Below the pieces are notes generated by a model, which had not been told where the DNA came from, did no database searches, and saw nothing but the letters and a program-made list of their open reading frames with translations. A stretch of DNA of 64,000 bases. Origin: DASTEQ01 sp040905185. Lineage in GTDB: Bacteria > Chloroflexota > Limnocylindria > QHBO01. The stretch covers positions 60,087 to 124,086 of the forward strand of contig JBBDRZ010000005.1 of assembly GCA_040905185.1 (NCBI GenBank), read 5' to 3'. Made by a program: the position numbers and the translations under genes. Below are positions 42,904-54,390 of the stretch, piece after piece; the stretch's first letter is position 1; the number at the start of each line of letters is the position of its first letter.

Positions 42904-43140
42904 ATGGCGGTCGAACGTCGCGACGCGCCACAGCGGATCCCGATCCCTCGCGCCGGACAGATCCGTCGCTGCAGCGTGCGTCACGTGGCTATCACCCCGG
43001 TCCCGGGCGGCCGCGCCGTGGACGTCAGCTGCCTCCTGGGTGGGCCGGATCACCCACTCCCGCTGGGCACGTTCGCGGAGGCCAGGCCGATCTGCAACGC
43101 CTGCACCGCGAAGGGCATCTGGCGCGCGGACGAGGACTGA
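42904..43140 (+). CDS. Small four-cysteine protein of unknown function
   Basis: The ATG at 42904 follows GGAG and gives 78 residues. Cysteines are C23, C43, C64 and C67, the last two in PICNACTAKGIWRADED. The spacing suggests a small metal-binding protein. It diverges from the four-cysteine membrane protein gene and its stop codon abuts the 3' end of rnpB on the other strand. A longer frame from 42772 exists, but its extra residues overlap the neighbour's start region and look unrelated. Confidence 0.55.
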   Translation: MAVERRDAPQRIPIPRAGQIRRCSVRHVAITPVPGGRAVDVSCLLGGPDHPLPLGTFAEARPICNACTAKGIWRADED

Positions 43141-43460
43141 GGCCCTGGAGGGCGGCCTGTAAGCCGAGTTCTGTCCCGGACCGAGGTCCGGGGACGGCCA
43201 TCCATCTGGGCGACCTACCCGAGGGCTGAGCGAGCCACCTGCTGCGGCCCGAAAGCCGCCTTGCGCCCTCCTATTCGGTCTTGCTCCGGCTCGAGCTTGC
43301 CCGTTTCACTCCCGCTTGCGCGGGCATCGTCACTGTGGCGCTGGTCCTCGCCTCACGGCGGACGGGTGTTACCCGCGAACCTGCTCTGTGGAGCTCGGAC
43401 TTTCCTCGAACGCCGCCTTTCGGCGATCGCGTCCGCGGCCGTCCGGCCGCCTCCAGGGCC
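43141..43460 (-). ncRNA. rnpB: RNase P RNA (bacterial type A)
   Basis: The conserved core GAGGAAAGTCCGAGCTCC lies near the 5' end and ACAGAACTCGGCTTACAGG near the 3' end. The ends pair as P1 (GGCCCTGGAGGCGGCC with its complement, one bulged base). About 320 nt. It is the catalytic RNA that matures tRNA 5' ends. It begins four bases after the rnhA stop, so it is probably processed from the sdh-rnhA transcript or has a promoter inside rnhA. Confidence 0.95.
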
Positions 43461-43464
43461 CGCA

Positions 43465-43872
43465 TCATACGCGCCGATCGATGGCGACGTTGCTGAGGCG
43501 GTCGGCCTCGCGGTTGCGCTCGCGCGGCACGTGCCCGACCGTGTATGCGTCGAACTGCGCCAGCAAGCCCATGACTCGGGCGTGAATGGGCTTCAGGTTG
43601 GGATGCTTGACCCGATACCCCCCGCTGATCTGGCGCGCCACCAGCTGCGAATCGGTGCGCAGGTCGATCTGTCGCGCGCCTCGCCGGAGTGCCTCTTCCA
43701 GCGCGTCCTGGACGGCTGTCCACTCAGCCACGTTGTTCGTCTGCACCCCGAGGTACCGCGCCAGCTCCGCAACCGTCTCTCCGGTCTCGGCGTCCTGGAG
43801 CACCGCCCCCAGGCCCGCCGGGCCCGGGTTGCCGCGGGCCGCCCCATCGGTGTGGATCAGCAGGCGGGTCAT
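43465..43872 (-). CDS. Ribonuclease H family protein (RNase HI-like)
   Basis: The ATG at 43872 overlaps sdhB by 4 bp and yields 135 residues. The acidic catalytic residues are in LLIHTDGAARGNPGPAGLGA, TNNVAEWTAVQDALEEALRR and LRTDSQLVARQISG, with a final aspartate in READRLSNVA. It degrades RNA in RNA-DNA hybrids. The short form without the basic protrusion resembles archaeal/Actinobacterial RnhA-like proteins. Confidence 0.92.
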   Translation of the reverse strand: MTRLLIHTDGAARGNPGPAGLGAVLQDAETGETVAELARYLGVQTNNVAEWTAVQDALEEALRRGARQIDLRTDSQLVARQISGGYRVKHPNLKPIHARVMGLLAQFDAYTVGHVPRERNREADRLSNVAIDRRV

Positions 43873-44570
43873 GCAGGCCGCTCCCCGATTGCGCGCGTCA
43901 CTTCCATGATGGCGCGGGTGACGTTGATGCCGCGCGGGCAGGCCTCGACGCAGTTGAACACGGTCCGGCATCGCCATACGCCATCCGCATCGGCCATGAT
44001 CTCCAGTCGCTCGGCGTGGGCCGTGTCGCGGCTGTCGAAGATGAACCGATGGGCGTTCACGATGGCCGCCGGACCCACGTAGGCCGGGTTCGTCCAGAAC
44101 ACCGGGCAGGCGGTGGTGCACGCCGCACACAGGATGCAGCGGCTGGTGTCCTCGAACGCGGCCCGTTCGGCGGGCGATTGGCGGCGTTCCCCTCCGTCCT
44201 CCGGCACCTCGTCGTTGACCAGGTAGGGCATGACGGCCCGGTACTTCTCCCAGAAGCCCTCCTGGTCAACCAGCAGGTCCTTGACCACCGGCAGCCCGCG
44301 CATCGGCTCGACCGAGATGCTGGTGCCCGCATGGCGGACGAGAACCGCGCAGGCCAGCTGATTGCGGCCGTTGATGAGCATCGCGTCCGATCCGCACACC
44401 CCGTGGGCGCAGGACCGGCGGAAGGTCAGCGTCCCGTCCTGGAACCACTTCACCTGGTGCAGCAGGTCGAGCACGCGGTCCGATGGCTCGGCCTGCAGGG
44501 CATAGGACTCCCAGTGGGGCGTCGCATCCACCTCTGGGTTGAAGCGCCGGATCCGCAGCTCGACGTCCAT
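43869..44570 (-). CDS. sdhB: Succinate dehydrogenase iron-sulfur subunit
   Basis: A 233-residue subunit with three clusters: the [2Fe-2S] ligands C54, C59, D62 and C74 (the aspartate also replaces a cysteine in E. coli SdhB), the [4Fe-4S] motif CILCAACTTACP and the CRTVFNCVEACP block. It relays electrons from SdhA to the membrane anchor. It lies 3 bp after sdhA. Confidence 0.96.
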   Translation of the reverse strand: MDVELRIRRFNPEVDATPHWESYALQAEPSDRVLDLLHQVKWFQDGTLTFRRSCAHGVCGSDAMLINGRNQLACAVLVRHAGTSISVEPMRGLPVVKDLLVDQEGFWEKYRAVMPYLVNDEVPEDGGERRQSPAERAAFEDTSRCILCAACTTACPVFWTNPAYVGPAAIVNAHRFIFDSRDTAHAERLEIMADADGVWRCRTVFNCVEACPRGINVTRAIMEVTRAIGERPA

Positions 44571-44573
44571 CGG

Positions 44574-46364
<1,791 letters not shown>

Positions 46365-46374
46365 GGGCGGCTGC

Positions 46375-46812
46375 TCACGAAAACGGGCCGACGGCGGGTG
46401 CCTGGTCCGGGTTGAAGAACACGACCACGAACAGCCCGAGCAGCAGCCAGGCCACCGCGAGCAGCCCCAGTCCGCCCACGAGCAGGGTGCGGACCGATCC
46501 GCGCGGCACGAGGTCGGTGATCACGACCCGCGCCCCGTTCACCCCGTGGACAAGCGCCAGGACCAGCAGCAGGGCGTCGTAGATGCGCCAGAACGGGGTC
46601 CCCCAGCGGCTGGTGACGAAGGCGAAGCTGACCTCCTGGCCGGACAGCTGGACGAGGACATGCATGATCAGCATGTGGCCCAGCGCCAGGAAGACGAGGG
46701 CCAGGCCGCTGAGCCGCATGAACCACCACCAGAACCGCTCGCGTCCCGGCCCTACCGGGCGCGGCTGGCGGGCCGGCGGGTTGCCGAGCCAGACCGTGCG
46801 CCCAACGCTCAT
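46375..46812 (-). CDS. sdhD: Succinate dehydrogenase membrane anchor (SdhD-like)
   Basis: A 145-residue protein with three spans (about 33-54, 76-98, 107-131). The haem-ligand type histidine is in VFLALGHMLIMHVLVQLSG, and ALVHGVNGARVVITDLVP is typical of the second helix. With SdhC it binds quinone and haem b. It lies 4 bp after sdhC. Confidence 0.88.
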   Translation of the reverse strand: MSVGRTVWLGNPPARQPRPVGPGRERFWWWFMRLSGLALVFLALGHMLIMHVLVQLSGQEVSFAFVTSRWGTPFWRIYDALLLVLALVHGVNGARVVITDLVPRGSVRTLLVGGLGLLAVAWLLLGLFVVVFFNPDQAPAVGPFS

Positions 46813-46816
46813 CGGA

Positions 46817-47215
46817 TCACCATGGCGCGTACGGCGCCAACATCACGAGAGACAGCGGGATCATGGCCGTCAGGGTGGCGATGACCACCCCATAGGTCAG
46901 CGGCCGGTACCACGCCGTCGTGGCCGGGAAGAAATCGAGAAGGATGACCTTCAGCCCGTTCAGCGAGTGATACACCAGGGCGGCCATGAGCACGATCTCG
47001 CCGAGGCGGATGGGAAGGTTGCGGAACAGCCCCAGCGTCGCGTCGTACACGCTCGGGCCCAGGGTCACCATGGACGTCTCCACGATGTGCACGAACAGGT
47101 AGACGAGAACCCCGATCCCCGACAGCCGATGACCGAACCAGGCCAGCTGGGCCCAGGAGACCCGGTAGCTGACCACACGGGCCTGGGCCCGGGCCAGCCG
47201 CGATGCGATCGTCAC
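46817..47215 (-). CDS. sdhC: Succinate dehydrogenase cytochrome b556 subunit (SdhC-like)
   Basis: A 132-residue protein with three spans. The quinone/haem region is AWFGHRLSGIGVLVYLFVHI near residues 25-45, and ALVYHSLNGLKVILLDFFP lies in the second helix. The GTG start forms a GTGA overlap with the isocitrate dehydrogenase stop, tying the sdh genes to it. Confidence 0.9.
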   Translation of the reverse strand: MTIASRLARAQARVVSYRVSWAQLAWFGHRLSGIGVLVYLFVHIVETSMVTLGPSVYDATLGLFRNLPIRLGEIVLMAALVYHSLNGLKVILLDFFPATTAWYRPLTYGVVIATLTAMIPLSLVMLAPYAPW

Positions 47216-48234
47216 GCGGCGGTTCTCAGGGCCCGGACCCGGGCCGCCACTGCCTGGCCGAAGGCTCGGGTTCCGGATGTTCCACCCAGGTCGGCCGTCC
47301 GGATGGCTCCCTCGCCGATGACCTCCCGGACGGCCTCCTCGACCGCCGCGCCGGCCGCCGTCTCCCCGATGTGACGGAGCAGGAGCGCACCGGACAGGAT
47401 GAGCGCGGTCGGGTTGGCCCGGTCCTGTCCCGCGTACTTCGGCGCCGAACCATGGACCGCCTCGAAGACGGCCGCTTCCTCCCCGATGTTCGCCCCCGGG
47501 GCGAGGCCCAGACCGCCGACGAGCCCTGCGGCCAGGTCGCTGATGATGTCCCCGTACAGGTTGGGGGCCACCAGGACGTCATACGTCTCGGGCTTCTGCA
47601 CCAGCTGCATGCACATGTTGTCCACGATCCGATCCTGGAACCCGATCCGCCCCTCGTAGTCCGCTGCGATCCGCCGGCAGCTGTCCAGGAACAGGCCGTC
47701 GGTGAGCTTCATGATGTTGGCCTTGTGGACGGCGGTGACGACCTTGCGCCCGTTCCGCACCGCGTACTCGAACGCGTAGCGGGCAATGCGCTCGGACGCG
47801 CCGCGGGTGATGATCTTGATGCTCTCGGCCTGATCGTCGCTGATCCACCGCTCGATGCCCGCGTACAGGTCCTCCGTGTTCTCGCGGACGATGACCAGAT
47901 CGACGTCGGAGTAGCGGGACGCGACGCCGACGATGCTGCGGGCGGGTCGCACGTTGGCGTACAGGGTCAACGCCCGCCGGAGCGCGACGTTGACGCTGCG
48001 GAACCCCATTCCGACCGGGGTCGTGATCGGCCCCTTGAGTGCGACCCGGGTGCGTCGCACGCTGTCGATGACGCGATCCGGCAGCGGGTTGCCCTCGCTG
48101 GCCAGGGTGACCTCTCCCGCCGCCTGCTCGTCCCATTCGAAGGCCACTCCGGTGGCCTCGAGCACCTCGCGGGCGGCGGCCGAGATCTCGGGTCCGATCC
48201 CATCACCGGGGATGAGGGTCACCTGGTAGGTCAC
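47212..48234 (-). CDS. Isocitrate/isopropylmalate dehydrogenase family, probable NAD-dependent isocitrate dehydrogenase
   Basis: A 340-residue beta-decarboxylating dehydrogenase: VTLIPGDGIGPEISAAAREV at the start, IVRENTEDLYAGIERWISDD (substrate loop of isocitrate rather than isopropylmalate enzymes), DNMCMQLVQKPETYDVLVAP and EAVHGSAPKYAGQDRANPTA. The gene heads an operon with succinate dehydrogenase, supporting a TCA-cycle role. The GTG lies six bases after TACACT (48241-48246), so it is probably leaderless. Homoisocitrate dehydrogenase is a less likely alternative. Confidence 0.88.
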   Translation of the reverse strand: MTYQVTLIPGDGIGPEISAAAREVLEATGVAFEWDEQAAGEVTLASEGNPLPDRVIDSVRRTRVALKGPITTPVGMGFRSVNVALRRALTLYANVRPARSIVGVASRYSDVDLVIVRENTEDLYAGIERWISDDQAESIKIITRGASERIARYAFEYAVRNGRKVVTAVHKANIMKLTDGLFLDSCRRIAADYEGRIGFQDRIVDNMCMQLVQKPETYDVLVAPNLYGDIISDLAAGLVGGLGLAPGANIGEEAAVFEAVHGSAPKYAGQDRANPTALILSGALLLRHIGETAAGAAVEEAVREVIGEGAIRTADLGGTSGTRAFGQAVAARVRALRTAA

Positions 48235-48308
48235 GTCCCAAGTGTAGGCAGCCCGGCTCGCGTCCGGTGGCCGGTCGACCGCGCGGCGGGTCGGGTACGC
48301 TCCGGGCC

Positions 48309-49451
48309 GTGAAGCTCCAGGAGTTCCGCAGCAAGGAGATCCTCGCCCGCCACGGCATCCCGACGCTCCCCGGCGAGATCGCGACCACGCCCGCCGCGGC
48401 CCGTGCGGCGGCGGAGCGGCTCGGGGTGCCGGTGGTCGTCAAGGCGCAGGTCCTCGCGGGCGGACGGGGCAAGGCCGGCGGCGTCAAGCTGGCCGCCGAC
48501 CCGGCCGAGGCCGAGGCGCGCGCGGCGGAGATCCTGGAGCTGCGCATCGCCGGGGCGCCGGTCCACACCGTCCTCGTGACTCCATCCGTCGTCATCGCCC
48601 ACGAGTACTACCTCGCCGTCATCCTGGATCGAGCCGCCAGGGCCGTGACCGTCATTGCCAGCGCCGAGGGCGGGATCGACATCGAGGATGTGGCGCAGAC
48701 CGACCCGGCGGCGGTCCTGCGCCTGCCGCTGCACCCGCTCATCGGGCTCCAGCCCCACAACGTCCGCGCGGTCAGCTTCTTCCTGGCCATTCCGGAGGCG
48801 CATCGCGCGACCTTCGCCGCGACCCTGACAGGCCTGGTCGAGGCGTTCGTGCAGACCGATGCCGAGTTGGCCGAGATCAACCCGCTGGCGCTCACCTCCG
48901 ACGGGCTGGTGGCGCTGGACGCCAAGATCGTCCTGGACGACTCCGGATTGGCCCGGCATCCCGATCTGGAGCAGCTGCGCGACCCGGCCGAGGAGGAGCC
49001 GGCCGAGGCGGCAGCCCGCGAGGCCGGCATCAGCTACATCAAGCTCGACGGCACCATCGGCTGCATGGTCAACGGCGCTGGGCTGGCCATGGCCACCATG
49101 GACCTGGTCAAGCTGGCCGGAGGCGAGCCGGCGAACTTCCTGGACATCGGCGGCGGGGCACGACACGAAAGGGTGGCGGCCGCGTTCCGGATCATCCTGG
49201 CCGACCCCAACGTGCGCGCCGTCCTGATCAACATTTTCGGCGGCATCACACGGGGCGACGAGGTGGCACAGGGCATCGTCGAGGCCCGGGCGGGGTTGGA
49301 GCGCCAGGTGCCGATCGTGGTCCGGATCGTGGGCACCAACGCCGACGAGGCGGCGTTCATCCTCGAATCGGCGGACCTGCAGACCGCCTACACCCTGGAC
49401 GAGGCGGCAGCCATGGCCGTCGCCGCGGCCACGGCCGGCGAGGGCCGATGA
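48309..49451 (+). CDS. sucC: Succinyl-CoA synthetase beta subunit
   Basis: A 380-residue ATP-grasp subunit from the GTG at 48309 (VKLQEFRSKEILARHGI); a GTG 42 bases earlier would add unrelated residues. VVVKAQVLAGGRGKAGGVKL binds nucleotide, and GGGARHERVAAAFRIIL and NIFGGITRGDEVAQGIVEA are hallmarks. TACGCT (48296-48301) lies seven bases before the start with no Shine-Dalgarno, indicating a leaderless mRNA. It makes ATP or GTP from succinyl-CoA with SucD. Confidence 0.94.
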   Translation: MKLQEFRSKEILARHGIPTLPGEIATTPAAARAAAERLGVPVVVKAQVLAGGRGKAGGVKLAADPAEAEARAAEILELRIAGAPVHTVLVTPSVVIAHEYYLAVILDRAARAVTVIASAEGGIDIEDVAQTDPAAVLRLPLHPLIGLQPHNVRAVSFFLAIPEAHRATFAATLTGLVEAFVQTDAELAEINPLALTSDGLVALDAKIVLDDSGLARHPDLEQLRDPAEEEPAEAAAREAGISYIKLDGTIGCMVNGAGLAMATMDLVKLAGGEPANFLDIGGGARHERVAAAFRIILADPNVRAVLINIFGGITRGDEVAQGIVEARAGLERQVPIVVRIVGTNADEAAFILESADLQTAYTLDEAAAMAVAAATAGEGR

Positions 49452-50326
49452 GCATCCTCGTCGACCGCGACACACGGCTCCTGATCCAGGGCATCACCGG
49501 CCGCGAGGGCCAGTTCCACGGCCAGGCCATGCTCAACTACGGGACCCAGGTGGTGGCGGGCGTCACTCCCGGCAAGGGTGGCCAGGAGACGTTCAACGGA
49601 CGGGTCCCGATCTTCGACACGGTCGCCGAGGCGGTCAGCCAAACAGGGGCCAACACGAGCGTCATCTACGTCCCGGCAGCCTTCGCCCCGGATGCGATCT
49701 TCGAGGCCGCGTCGAGCGGGATCGGCCTCATCTTCTGCATCACCGAGGGTATCCCGGCGCTGGACATGCTTCGCGTGTATCACGTCCTGCGCGCCCAGGC
49801 CGTCCGCCTCATCGGTCCCAACTGCCCCGGCGCCACGACTCCCGGCGAGGCCAAGGTCGGGATCATCCCCGGCAACATTCATCGGCGGGGACGGGTGGGT
49901 CTGGTGAGCCGATCCGGCACCCTGACCTACGAGGTGGTCGAGGCCTTGACCGATGAGGGGATCGGTCAATCGACCTGCGTCGGGATCGGCGGCGACCCGA
50001 TCGTGGGCACCAGCTTCATCGAGATCCTGACCCTGTTCGAGGCCGACCCCCTGACGGATGCGGTCGTGCTCATCGGCGAGATCGGTGGCGACGAGGAGGA
50101 ACGCGCGGCCGAGCACATCGCACAGACGATGTCCAAGCCGGTGGCCGCTTTCGTGGCCGGGCGCACGGCGCCGCCGGGCCGCCGCATGGGCCACGCCGGA
50201 GCGATCATCTCGGGCGGGACCGGGACCGCGGAGTCGAAGCGGACCGCCCTGCGCGACGCGGGCGTCCGGGTCGCCGACTCCCCGCTCCAGATCCCGGCCC
50301 TGCTCCGCGAGGCCGGAGTGGCCTAG
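49448..50326 (+). CDS. sucD: Succinyl-CoA synthetase alpha subunit
   Basis: A 292-residue subunit overlapping sucC by 4 bp. The CoA-binding N-terminus is LLIQGITGREGQFHGQAML, and the phosphorylated histidine is H249 in RRMGHAGAIISGGTGTAESK. NCPGATTPGEAKVGIIPGNI is also standard. Its end overlaps the convergent methylmalonyl-CoA epimerase gene by 4 bp. Confidence 0.96.
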   Translation: MSILVDRDTRLLIQGITGREGQFHGQAMLNYGTQVVAGVTPGKGGQETFNGRVPIFDTVAEAVSQTGANTSVIYVPAAFAPDAIFEAASSGIGLIFCITEGIPALDMLRVYHVLRAQAVRLIGPNCPGATTPGEAKVGIIPGNIHRRGRVGLVSRSGTLTYEVVEALTDEGIGQSTCVGIGGDPIVGTSFIEILTLFEADPLTDAVVLIGEIGGDEEERAAEHIAQTMSKPVAAFVAGRTAPPGRRMGHAGAIISGGTGTAESKRTALRDAGVRVADSPLQIPALLREAGVA

Positions 50327-50741
50327 CCGCCGTCCTCCGCTGTCCCGCGCTCGAGGAGCTCCCACAGGACCCCATTCAGCGTTCGCGGGTGAATGAAGGC
50401 CACCGACCCCTCGGCGCCGGGACGCGGAACGTGGTCCACCAGCTCGGCCCCGGCGGACTCCAGGCGGGCCAGCTCCTGGACCAGGGTCGTCGTGCTGAAG
50501 CAGACATGGTGGAGCCCCTCGCCCCGCGAGTCGAGGAAGCGGGCCACGCCGCTGTCGGGGTCGGTGGGCTCGATCAGCTCCAGGCGAGCGGCGGGAGCCG
50601 GGCCGGTGGGCAGGAAGCAGATCCGAACCCCCTGGGCGGCGACGGGCCGCACCCCGTCAGACGACTCCAGCCCGAACAGCTCCCGGTAGCGCGGCAGCGC
50701 CTCGTCGATGGACCGCACGACCACCGCGACGTGGTCGATGA

Positions 50742-50745
<4 letters not shown>
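50323..50745 (-). CDS. mce: Methylmalonyl-CoA epimerase
   Basis: The GTG at 50745 makes a GTGA overlap with the mutase stop, follows GGGGAGAG and gives 140 residues starting VIIDHVAVVVRSIDEALPRY. The VOC fold with metal ligands in DHVAVVV, ARLELIEPTD, LHHVCFST and GVLWELLE fits the epimerase that interconverts the methylmalonyl-CoA stereoisomers for the mutase. Confidence 0.92.
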
Positions 50746-52355
<1,610 letters not shown>

Positions 52356-52365
52356 GCCGCCGATT

Positions 52366-52845
52366 CTACGGTTCGGGGTCGGCCAGCCGAACAAGGAGGG
52401 CGCCGGTGACGATCGTCTGGCCTGGCGCCGCCTCGACGCTCACCACCTGTCCCGCGCGCGGCGCACGGATCTCGTTTTCCATCTTCATGGCCTCCACCGT
52501 CAGCAGCGCATCCCCCTCCGCCACCACGTCTCCCGGGCGGACCGCGACCTTGACCACCAACCCGGGCAGGGTGGCGCGGACCTCCGCCGGGCCATGACGC
52601 GGGGCGGCGAGTTGGCTCGACTCGGCCAGCAACCGCTCCCGATGGCCGCGGACCGTGACCCCGAGCCGGCGTCCGCGGAGGGTGACGACCCACTCCGCGG
52701 GGCCGCCCTCGACCAGGACCGGGACGCGCTCGCCGTCGCGCCGCAGGGTCGCATCACCGTGCCCGCGCTCCAGCCAGTCGAACTCCCATTCCGGGTCTGG
52801 GGCCGTCGGCTGACCCTCGACCAGGAACTCAGCTTCAACCGTCAC
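52366..52845 (-). CDS. Biotin carboxyl carrier protein of the propionyl-CoA carboxylase operon
   Basis: The GTG at 52845 forms a GTGA overlap with the biotin carboxylase gene and gives 159 residues. The biotinylated lysine is K121 in VEAMKMENEIRAP, within the C-terminal biotinyl domain (about 88-156). The first 80 residues form a linker with VLVEGGPAEWVVTLRGRRLG, as in carriers split from acyl-CoA carboxylase alpha chains. The stop TAG overlaps the TAGAAT box ahead of the mutase gene. Confidence 0.92.
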   Translation of the reverse strand: MTVEAEFLVEGQPTAPDPEWEFDWLERGHGDATLRRDGERVPVLVEGGPAEWVVTLRGRRLGVTVRGHRERLLAESSQLAAPRHGPAEVRATLPGLVVKVAVRPGDVVAEGDALLTVEAMKMENEIRAPRAGQVVSVEAAPGQTIVTGALLVRLADPEP

Positions 52846-54356
52846 GGCTCGACCGCCTCTTCGCGCGCCAGCCGGGCCCACGGGCGGTTGCTTCGGGTCC
52901 CCGAGGCGCCGCTCGAAGCAGCGGCGGGCGGCCGAGGCGGGACGCCCGTCGCGCGGGCCCCAGCCACCGCGGACGCGGCCATCTGGGCCTCGCCCTCGGA
53001 CAAAAACGGCCCGTCGGCCCAGAGGTCGAGTACCAGGCCAGTGTTGTACGTGCCCGCGATGAACGCCGGCTGGTCCACCAACCAGCGATGGAATCCCAGG
53101 GTCGTCGACACGCCCCCGATCCGCGTTTCGTCCAGCGCACGCCGCAGGCGTGCCACCGCGGCCGGGCGGTCCGGCGCATGGACCATGAGCTTGGCCAGTA
53201 ACGGGTCGTACTCGGTGGGCAGGTCGAGGTCGGCCTCTGCCCCGGCATCCACGCGAACGCCCGGCCCGTCGGGCATGCGCCAGGCGCCGATCCGGCCGGT
53301 GGTGGGGCGAAAGCCCTCCCACGGATCCTCGGCATACAGGCGCACCTGGATGGCGTGACCGCGCCACTGCGGTTCCAGCACTTCCACTGGGAGGCGCTCG
53401 CCGGCAGCCACGCGCAGCTGCCAGGCAACCAGGTCCACCCCGGTCACCAACTCGGTGACGCCATGCTCGACCTGAAGCCGGGTGTTCATCTCGAGGAACC
53501 AGTGGCGCCGATCGCGGTCGAGGAGGAACTCGACCGTCGCCGCGCTGTGGAACGGCACCGCCTCCGCGATGCGGCGCGCGTCGGCCGCCATGCGCTCGCG
53601 CGTCTCTGCATTGAGGCCGGGCGCGGGTGCCTCCTCGACCAGCTTCTGGTGGCGACGTTGGACCGAGCACTCGCGTTCACCGAGGACGGCCAGTCCCCCA
53701 TGCCGATCCCCGAGGAGCTGGACCTCGACGTGGCGCGCGCCAAGGATCAGGCGTTCGACGTACAGCGTGCCGTCCCCGAATGCGGCGGTCGCCTCGCGGC
53801 GTGCGCTCTCCAGGGCCTCCGGCATGTCAGCCGGGCCATCGACCCGTCGCACGCCGCGCCCGCCGCCACCGGCCGCGGCCTTGACGAGCAACGGATACCC
53901 GAGATCGTCCAACTCGGCCAGGCCTGCCGGATCGACCGCCACCATCAGACCCGGGGTTACGGCCACGCCGGCGTCGACCGCGGTGCGACGAGCCGCCAGC
54001 TTGTCGCCCAGCCGCTGCATCGTTTCGGGCGGAGGGCCGACGAACACCAGACCGGCGGCCGTCACCGAGCGGGCGAAGGTGGCGCTTTCGCTGAGGAAGC
54101 CATACCCGGGATGCACCGCCTCGGCGTTCGCGCGGCGGGCGGCGTCGAGCAGCGCATCGATCGACAGGTACGACGCGGCGGCCGCGGCCGGACCAATGTG
54201 CTCCGCTCGGTCCGCGGCGCGAACGTGGGGCGCGTCGCGGTCGACGTCCGAGTAGACAGCGACCGCCTCGATCCCCAACTCGCGGCAGGCCCGGATGATC
54301 CGAATCGCGATCTCGCCCCGGTTCGCGACGAGGACGCGGCGAAACGGCGGCGTCAC
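52842..54356 (-). CDS. Biotin carboxylase subunit of acyl-CoA (propionyl-CoA) carboxylase
   Basis: A 504-residue ATP-grasp enzyme: FRRVLVANRGEIAIRIIRAC at the start, HPGYGFLSESATFARSVTAA, KAAAGGGGRGVRRVDGPADM, and EMNTRLQVEHGVTELVTGVD. It carboxylates biotin on the adjacent carrier protein. The C-terminal 60 residues are alanine/proline-rich and extend beyond the usual domain. Context with the mutase and epimerase points to propionyl-CoA. Confidence 0.94.
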   Translation of the reverse strand: MTPPFRRVLVANRGEIAIRIIRACRELGIEAVAVYSDVDRDAPHVRAADRAEHIGPAAAAASYLSIDALLDAARRANAEAVHPGYGFLSESATFARSVTAAGLVFVGPPPETMQRLGDKLAARRTAVDAGVAVTPGLMVAVDPAGLAELDDLGYPLLVKAAAGGGGRGVRRVDGPADMPEALESARREATAAFGDGTLYVERLILGARHVEVQLLGDRHGGLAVLGERECSVQRRHQKLVEEAPAPGLNAETRERMAADARRIAEAVPFHSAATVEFLLDRDRRHWFLEMNTRLQVEHGVTELVTGVDLVAWQLRVAAGERLPVEVLEPQWRGHAIQVRLYAEDPWEGFRPTTGRIGAWRMPDGPGVRVDAGAEADLDLPTEYDPLLAKLMVHAPDRPAAVARLRRALDETRIGGVSTTLGFHRWLVDQPAFIAGTYNTGLVLDLWADGPFLSEGEAQMAASAVAGARATGVPPRPPAAASSGASGTRSNRPWARLAREEAVEP

Positions 54357-54390
54357 TGTCTTTGCGGAAAGACGGGCAACGGCTGGCGCG

